In this document: one piece after another, positions 56,210 through 64,000 of the stretch
Layout: the number at the start of each line of letters is the position of its first letter
Numbering within the stretch: position 1 is the stretch's first letter
From: Apostichopus japonicus
Taxonomy: Eukaryota; Echinodermata; Holothuroidea; Aspidochirotida; Stichopodidae
Assembly: GCF_037975245.1 (NCBI RefSeq)
Contig: NC_092572.1
Coordinates: 4,793,501-4,857,500 of the forward strand
Length of the DNA stretch: 64,000 nucleotides
Reading direction: 5' to 3'
The notes under the pieces: generated by a model
Databases searched by the model: none
Told to the model about the DNA's origin: nothing
What the model saw: only the letters and a program-made list of their open reading frames with translations
Translations under genes and position numbers: made by a program

Positions 56210-58680
56210 GAAGGGAAGGAAAGACAGGAATCAAAGAAGTAAAGAACATATTTAATCTTTAAGAACTCTCGCCTTATCTCTTGTTGAGCTTCAGATAATG
56301 TAACACATACAGGCATGATATATACTTCAACATTCAGGTAGGACATGACTTACCTTTCTTCTCCCCCCCCCCACCCCTCCATCTCTCTTTGTTTCCCCAT
56401 CTGTCAACCCTCTTCGCATAGCTCTCTTCAACCTTTTTCTCCATACTTCTCGCCTTTGTCCCTCTGCAGTTTATCTCCTACCTCTCCTATTCCCCTGTTG
56501 GTTTCTTTCGTCTCTCCATTTCTTGTTCACTAATCCTTTTTTCTACTAATCCTCTTACATCTATCTCCTTTGTGCTCATTAACCTGTCTGTATTCTGTGT
56601 TTGTATTTGTCCCTTCTGTTACTGTTACTTGTCATTTAGCCTCTGAAGAAGATCCTGCTAGATCGAAACGTCAGACTCAATTACTTTTACATATAATATA
56701 TACTTGTTATCAGAAGATGAATGCGGACATGTTGGTTCGTCTTAGTACTACTAATTAAACACCAGGTTAGCCCTGGAACGAAAAATATTGTTCAACTAGT
56801 GATGGGATTTAACTGCTATAATGACATAGTGGAAGAAAAACATAGTAAAGTATATATATGAATTTTCACTTTGATTGTGTTGTATTGTTAACTTAAAGAA
56901 CATCGTATTGTCTGGCAAAATGGGAGTGGGATGAGTGTCTCACAATGGAATTAAATCAGGAACAAAGTATTGACAGCGATTCAAAATATTACTTGAAGGA
57001 AGTTTTAGATTAATGAAAATTAATTCTACATATTCGTAAATACCCAATCATGTAGCTGGGGCGAAAAATGTAACAAATCTAAAAATATCAACTTACGATC
57101 TTATGAAAATACCTCAACGCGCATTTTTAAAGCTAAGGTTTAAATGTTCGGGGAGAAATGATCATGTTAAAGCTACTATTTAAAAATAAGTATAACCAAA
57201 GGGGTAGAAATGTATATTACATTATTAATTTATTCAACAAGAAAATTAAAGATTAGGATATGCACCTAATGTTCGGTAGGGTTTTGTCAAATGTGTGATT
57301 GGCAATGTAAATGTGGAGACCCCCACTGGTAATACAGCTCGGAAAGTTTAAATTTGATTTAAAGAAAGAAAGAAGAGAAAGTTCTGTGGTTTTCACAAGA
57401 AAAGAAAGAAACAACAACAACGTATATTATAATGTGTTACGTATGTATACTGCTAATAAATGGAGTCAATATGTGTTAATAAATATGTATTTCTGTCCTT
57501 AGTTTTGTTTCTGGCATTTTTTGTTATTTTGTGGCTGACGATAATCTCCGTGCTTTACTGTATGCCTATATAGTGATGGGTCATATACTTCCCATAAGCA
57601 ATTGAAGTAGTCTTGTGTAATACGTTCAGTGACAGCATAGAGTATCTATATGTGTGGCCGGTGTGATCTGGACGATGATTTCCTCCGCTTCCCGTCACAG
57701 TTTTACATAATAATGTAATCTTAATTAGTCAGGATTGTATACAATTATACAATGTATTTGAATTTAAAGTTGATAGGTCCTGCTTATGAATTGCGTTGCT
57801 CTGATGCTTTAGTGTTAACTTGTATTAGAAAAGACTAAAAGTTGAAGAAACTATAAGCTAACATGAGTGTTTGCGTTAACACATCTGAGATGAAATACTA
57901 ACTGATTGGATTGATGATTAACATAATCAGTGGCGGATGATGGGGGGGGGGGGGGGGGCTGGGAGGCAATTGTCCTCCGATGTTCCCTTGTTCAACTTTC
58001 AACATTCAACTTTTGCCACCATGGCCTTTTTGATTTTGAGCTAGAAGAGCTCAAAATTTATCATAGTACTCCCCTTCCCATCTTCAAGCTGTCGCTGCGA
58101 AATCTTCTTGTTTCAGCCAAGATTTTCTAAAATACCTTAAATCACCTTCAAATCATCTAGATCTCTATACCATCAGTAGTTTATATCATCCTCTTCATCA
58201 TCCAAGCATCAACAAGAATGTTGATGACTCAGAAAATGAGAAGCAATCAACACAGTAAGCAAATTTAGGGCTATTTTCCGACAATGGTTAACCTTTTGAG
58301 GCGGACGTGCACTATTCTAATTGTGATGTGATACCTTCAGTTTACCATGATTTCTTAACATGCAGGGGAACTTACATTGAACACATACATATTTTACAGT
58401 AGCTTTGGTATAGTATAGGTATAGCATCGAAACACATAGAATACAATGAGAGGGTAGCGTTCTATCAAAATCTTCAATAAGAAAACTCACTACATATCAA
58501 ATAGGAAGTACCAAGATGATAATGCCGTATAAAGAACAGGTAAAGGTTTAATGAGTTCCACGAACCAATGTAAACTAAATCGTGTCAATAACGGGACGAC
58601 CTTCGTCTGTTTTGCTGGTATTGGGTTTCAAGCAGATATACCATTAACCTACTATAGTAAACCTTTGTAATACTAAAGTT
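56210..58680 (+). repeat. CTL downstream module, copy 4
   Basis: Near-identical to 44192-46658, with the direct GATCGAAACGTC module at 56638-56692 and a longer poly-G run at 57942-57958. No gene supported. Confidence 0.65.
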
Positions 58681-58865
58681 GTGTAAAAGTAAGTTGGCCT
58701 GACGTTTCGATCTAGCACGATCTTCTTCAAAGGCTAAATGACAAGTAACAGTAACAGAAGGGACAAAAACACGCAGAGAAAATACAGTATGTCTGTTACT
58801 TTTACACATTCTCCTACACAGGCTTTCTAGTGGATAATCAGTTTGCTAACAGTTTGATTTTATTT
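58681..58865 (-). mobile_element. SINE-like insertion, duplicate of 46659-46843
   Basis: Same element, same site, same flanking 13-mers, so it was inserted before copies 3 and 4 split. Confidence 0.6.
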
Positions 58866-58919
58866 TAATATTAAAGTTAAACAAACTGATCTAAAACGGT
58901 TATCATGATAAACCAATAC

Positions 58920-60905
58920 TGGACAGAGAATTTTTTAATTTCTGAAGAGCAAAAAATTTCTTTGAGGTTTTATCCATATTTCTACATATATATGTAAAAA
59001 TTTCAACTTGTAGAATAACTTTTAATTTGTAAAAAGAAGATGTTAAAGGCTGTTTTTTCTTTTCTCTGTTGATAGAAAAAAAGAAATATTTCAAATGAAT
59101 AAGGGACAAGGAAATTGTAAGGTGACTTTTTATACCCGAATAAAATATCCTGCTTTGTAAAAAGATCTGCTTGTTAAGTAATTCTTTTTAACGTCGAGAA
59201 TTAAAAAAAGAAAAGAAAAGATAATCCAAAGTCTTGTTTTCAGTTGTAAAAAATGAACATAGAGGTGCTTAGTTCTTTTCCCATCGAGTTTGAAAGTCTA
59301 TTGGTCGGTAGAATCCTGTGTAAAAACCTAAACTGATAATAACATATCTTCGCTTTATTTACTGACAAACGTGACATCTTAAAAATCCAGTCCCAACATC
59401 GGGATTTAAGTCGTTGAAGGGAGTGAAGACTCGCGCACGAAGAAACGTCTCATGCCGGTTATCTGACTTAGTTTGGCATGAGGTGTAACAAAAGTGTTAG
59501 ACACCACAATCGATCCCAGAAAGTACACACGCAGCTTGCTACCGTCGGTAATTAGACTCTAGTGTACAGTCAATACATGCAGCTACGGTCAATACCCACA
59601 ACACAGTGAACATAGCAGCGCTGGACATCTCAGGTCTAGGATTTACTGCATTTCGTAGAGACAAGAAGGAAACTTCACTCGCAAGCAACGGAATGTTAAA
59701 TTATTTTGCAGAGGGCGACACGCGGTTTGGTACGAGACTTCAATGCATTTAAAAGGAGTATTCCACTTTCTAATGGAAGTGGGAGTTTTGGCTACTTTTC
59801 CAGATCATAATTATATACAGATTGAGAAATTGATCTATGTTTCAGAGCTTTATTAAAATAACGAGTGAAGGGGAAGTTCATAGTATTATGATGGCTTTGA
59901 ACCTGTCAAACGTATATGACACACCATCTTGTTCAAAAATATCATGAACATATAAATTACCTCTACCGTATGAAGAACGAAACCAATATCCTTATTAATC
60001 TTTATGCAAGAGTTATTTCAAATCACTTGACGCTAATAATCAACAGAGCTATAGTAGATGTACCCTATGTTGCATCACACCATGAACGAACAACTTGCTT
60101 AAAAAAATAGATTAGTTATTAAAACATCAAATGCGAGGCAATTACAATAAAACATTTTTTTACCAACTTGGAGAGATCAAAGTCAAAGAATGTCTTCCAC
60201 AACTCTTTTCAATTATCACAATAGCGCCGAATCCACGCACATTTCAAACTATGACTAAACCTCTTAGAATGAATGGCCTTTTAACCACCTTTGTTACGGT
60301 ATACCAAAACAGGACGATTTATTTTATCGGGCTTACCGTACCAAATGAAATATATAATAACACTTTAATAAACGAAACGGGGGGATTTGGTAGAACCGAA
60401 AAAAGGGAAACCAGCTGCGAAAGAGCAAGTGATTTTTGTAAAGTAATACGGCCTATCTCTACCCGCCTAAGGTATCTCTATGATCTCTACCCGACCATAA
60501 ACGGAGGCAGCTTTTTAGTCTTGAAAGCTTCAAAATATTTAATTGAGTCTACATAGGTCACTCCCGTCATGGTTAAAAAATCCCCCCAAAACGGACAGGA
60601 CCAAAACTAATATTATTATTTTTTTTTCAATTCAAGCAAACGAAGACAACTTGTTGACAAAAGGCCCCAGGGGATATTATCTGACTTCGAGATATGAATA
60701 GTTTAAGGCCAGATGCCAAACTGATGCCATTGAATAAGTTGAGAGTTGCATTTAAAGAAGATAATGTCTCATCAAGAAAAACAACAGCATCATCGGCGTA
60801 TTGTCAAATCTTAACTTGATTATGCCCAACTGTAATCACTTTTACGACAATGCTAGACTTAAATTACTACGACAAACTTTCAACACAAAGATTGTATATT
60901 AATTA
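58920..60905 (-). mobile_element. L1-like LINE remnant, duplicate of 46900-48880
   Basis: Carries the YADD block on the minus strand near 60800-60790 and the same post-RT motifs. It shares the junction with the GATTAY satellite. Confidence 0.75.
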
Positions 60906-61215
60906 CGATTATGATTATATTTATGATTATTATTATTATTATGATTATTATGATGATAATTATGATTATAATGATGGTTATGATTATGATTATAATTTTG
61001 ATTATGATTAAGATCATGATGTTTATGATAACGATTACGATTAAGATTATGATTATGATTATAATGATGGTTATAATTATGATTATAATTTTGATTATGA
61101 TTATGATCATGATGTATATGATTACGATTACGATTATGATTATGATTATGATACTGATTATGAATACGATTACGGTTACGGTTACGGTTACGATTATGAT
61201 TGGAATTACTGTGAT
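60905..61215. repeat. (GATTAY)n satellite, copy 4
   Basis: Homologous to 48875-49225, with different internal losses. Confidence 0.9.
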
Positions 61216-61259
61216 TTTTTTTTATGATTTTATGATAATGGCGATTTTTGTTGTGCGAC

Positions 61260-62022
61260 GGGGGGTGGTTAGGGGTTATCATCGGTTTAAATGCGGTGAC
61301 CTTGATTTAATTATCAGTCCAACAGGAGGATGAGTTAACCTTTATGGATACTAGCAGTCCTATTGATGACGTTAATTCGTCATTTTCAGTACTACATCAA
61401 AAGCGCAATGTGATTACTTCCCTGAAGCCAAAGATCTGTACATTAAATTACATTCGTTCCTAACGTATTATGAAAGGGATTTATTCATTTGGTTAAGGAG
61501 TCGTAAAAACGTGTACATACGTAAAATCCTACCGTTGGTAGAAAACTACGTCTATTGTGTTGTTGAATATTTGTATTATGTTGTCATAGCAACTGAATAT
61601 ACCCATTTTACACAAATTTGGTACAAAGGAAGGAAATATAATGATGAAGTTAGTGTTCTCCTTCATAAAATTTAGTCAAGTCAAACATCTTTTGTTTTGT
61701 AACTGCTGCTACTTCTGAAACCATTAAAATCAAATGGGGGCCATTAAACATGTTTTCAGTACGCAACCAGACTGTTGTTTCAATAAAAATAATCACGTGT
61801 CTTCTGCTGTGTTTATATTTTTTGAGGTGTTATAGGATTAATTAAAGCCTTGATGCAAAGTAAAGTCACATCCTTCTATTATACTAATCAATGCTACGTT
61901 TTAATTCTGCTGTCATACTACACTACAGTTTTGTATAAGCTTAGATGAAACTTTTTTCATATAGTATTTTCAATCGAAGCAACTGGAAGACGTCGCCAAC
62001 ACGACAGCCAGAGAAAACCAAG
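61260..62022 (+). promoter_or_regulatory. CTL-5 upstream module
   Basis: Near-identical to 7615-8405. RFX-like site GTTGTCATAGCAAC at 61580-61593 (443 nt from the ATG); TATAAG at 61934-61939 (89 nt). Confidence 0.55.
61580..61593. promoter_or_regulatory. RFX X-box-like palindrome upstream of CTL-5
   Basis: GTTGTCATAGCAAC in the same context as CTL-1 and CTL-4. Confidence 0.5.
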
Positions 62023-62068
62023 ATGACCCTCTACTTAGCGCTCATTATCATTTCAGTGGTCCCATACG
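62023..62068 (+). CDS. CTL-5 exon 1: signal peptide (rest not found in window)
   Basis: Reads MTLYLALIIISVVPY plus one base, donor GTTTGT. Six bases are missing compared with CTL-1 and CTL-4, so the start is their third codon. The intron continues to about 63525, where homology stops before exon 2 would appear. The gene may continue beyond the window with different sequence, or may be truncated by the duplication edge. Confidence 0.65.
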
Positions 62069-63525
62069 GTTTGTGTTCATTTATCTGTTTTTTATCAAGT
62101 TAAAAGAATATTCTTCCTAAACTTGCTGTGTAGGCTCAATCATCGACGTAAGTACACACTATGTATGGGGAAAACTAATTCCATGAGAAATTTAATTACA
62201 AACCACGTGTCTTTGGTATCAGAGAGACTTTGGGTTGAGATTGGAACGATGCGGGTGTGTAGTAAGTGTTACATGGTGTCTATAGGATTGATAGGATTCA
62301 TTGTTATATAGGGTTATTGACATAGCTTGGCATCGCTCATGTTTCACTATTGGTTACCTACACGTGATGCAACAATGCAGACTCATGCAACTCTATATAT
62401 TGCATTAGCTGTTGATAGTTCGTTATCGCGGGTATCCGCTGAATGACAGGAACAAGAAAATGGAGCAGAATTTTGCGATATGTAGTATGTCAATCACACA
62501 CGAGGAATACAAGAAAGGAGTTAAAACAAGTTTAAATGTAGCATGCAGAGACTCGAATTTTGATATTAATCTCCACAGGATTTGTTCTAGTGGAGGGGTC
62601 TACTTTGATCAAAACGGTGCAAAAGTTATGCAACTATATCAATTTGTTTTGTGAAATTTGAAGCAGTTACTGTTAACTGCCCAAGCAGCACAAATGACAA
62701 ATGAATAGGGAAGTGCTCACGCACCAGTCGCGCCCCCCCCCCCCCCACCCTGCGTACGAGTGTTAAAGATAATAGCCTGTGTAGGTTTTTGTCACCACTA
62801 ATTTTATGTTTGTTTAACCATAGATTATGATTATGTTCGTAGATAATATATAAGCTAATGTTCGTTCGTAATATATAGGCTGTTATTGGAACATAATAAA
62901 TATGCTTATGTTCGTACATAATATTAAAATTAGTCCATTTCCTATCGAAAAAAATCGAAAAAAAAAATTGAAATTGAAAACCAGCCAATCGGGGTTTGAG
63001 GCGTTAAAATGGGACATGCTGTATACAATTTCATTATTACAAAGGATTACTGTAATCAACTGACATAGCCTATATTTTGAAATTGTTAACCTCCTCTGAA
63101 TACATTGTTCAGTAACATGAAGCGATACATAATGTTATTGTGCTGGATAGCTGAAATAGATATTTAAATTTTTTAGTATTATTATATTTCATTTTGCTCT
63201 GTTTCCATGTTGTTTTCATACACAAATATATGTTGGATGATGTTTGGTCATGTAAAACAAATTTAAGAAAATAAAAGGTACGAATTACTTATACAAAAAT
63301 AAACAAATGTAAACTGAGGTAAGAGCAGACCATATAGCGATGAAAATAAATATCTTAGTATTTACTGTCATCATATTGTTACACACGGTTTGCACTCCAC
63401 GTGGAACTTTGTAAGAGTCATTTAAAAGTAAATCATTCATTTCGATTATAACTTATATACCATCAAGTTCCTTTCCCTTTTCTTTGTACTCAGAGACGTT
63501 TCTCAGTGTACATTAGATACATATT
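62069..63525 (+). other. CTL-5 intron 1 (homologous part)
   Basis: Matches CTL-1 8458-9900 and CTL-4, with the 25-bp repeat units at 62823-62925. The last shared words are CAGAGACGTTTCTCAGT and the following few bases. Confidence 0.65.
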
Positions 63526-64000
63526 CAATGGAGGGTTCTTTGTTACTGCAACCCTTTTGAAGTTATTTAAGTCACGAATTAGCAATATACCAAAGCTAGG
63601 CTATATTTATAAACAGTACTCTAGCTAGCATGCGCCTGTAATATGAACAAGAAATTTAGACTTAACCATCACGGATTAACATATTGCAACCACGACCCAC
63701 TTCTGTTTAGGGCGTGACAGAGAATACACAGAGTCCTGGACACTGATTGGTCAAATTGAACAACATCTTAACATTACTGTATCCTCGCCTAGTAAGTGAA
63801 ATTTTGCAAACACACGGTGGTTTACGAAGGTATAATGCACGATTAATCTAAAAAAGACAATGTAGGTCTTTCATTTCACAAATTTTACACTCTCCGGTCT
63901 GTTAAATACCGCTTGATGGATTTCCTGGCCCTGGTTTATCAACATCCAAAACACACCACACATCGCTGTGCGTGCCCGAGATCACCAAATAACACCGAGT
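63526..64000 (+). other. Sequence beyond the duplication edge
   Basis: No match to any other copy in the window, and richer in GC. I see no gene or recognisable element; it could be intron or another repeat. Confidence 0.5.

Overview
The window looks like AT-rich nuclear DNA from a metazoan. It has GT-AG introns, signal-peptide exons, non-LTR retrotransposon remains, a MITE, microsatellites and no operon-like gene packing. The protein family (small secreted C-type lectins in a fast-changing tandem cluster) and the base composition suggest a marine deuterostome invertebrate, possibly an echinoderm such as a sea cucumber. The species is an inference; no marker gene fixes it.

The only host genes I can support are a head-to-tail tandem cluster of six C-type lectin genes, all on the + strand, called CTL-0 to CTL-5 here. 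CTL-0 (1..1514) is only a 3' end. CTL-1 (8406..14411), CTL-3 (35315..44191) and CTL-4 (50075..56209) have complete reading frames across predicted exons (249, 305 and 250 residues). CTL-2 (20654..30214) is broken in the lectin domain. CTL-5 (from 62023) shows only its signal-peptide exon. The common plan is a signal-peptide exon, a Ser/Thr-rich exon, two or more 34-residue Thr-rich stalk exons, and a C-type lectin domain split over two exons. Every intron I could place is phase 1, so exons can be added or lost without shifting the frame. This fits the variable stalk number and the different N-terminal exons of CTL-3.

Layout: 1-14.4 kb (end of CTL-0, a LINE remnant, a GATTAY satellite, CTL-1) is repeated at 42.7-56.2 kb (end of CTL-3, LINE remnant, satellite, CTL-4). 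A third partial copy runs from about 56.0 to 63.5 kb (end of CTL-4, LINE remnant, satellite, start of CTL-5). The middle, 14.4-42.7 kb, holds CTL-2, the 5' part of CTL-3, and debris of further copies: an orphan lectin exon near 35.2 kb, an orphan promoter module at 28.2-28.7 kb, and several orphan downstream modules. Past about 63.5 kb the sequence no longer matches the other copies.

Most unusual points: (1) arrays of an ~86-bp intronic repeat whose units look like an acceptor, an 18-nt symmetric mini-exon and a donor; (2) stalk modules that each carry a dead stub of the lectin-domain exon, recording how stalk exons multiplied; (3) an RFX X-box-like palindrome 345-462 nt upstream of all five visible start codons; (4) complementary halves of one LINE kept in different duplicates; (5) a filled/empty-site pair for a SINE-like insertion; (6) a 244-bp MITE inserted at the centre of the repeat's palindrome; (7) changes in the sugar-binding EPN and ND positions between paralogues. 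The gene models come from reading frames and splice signals alone, without transcript evidence.
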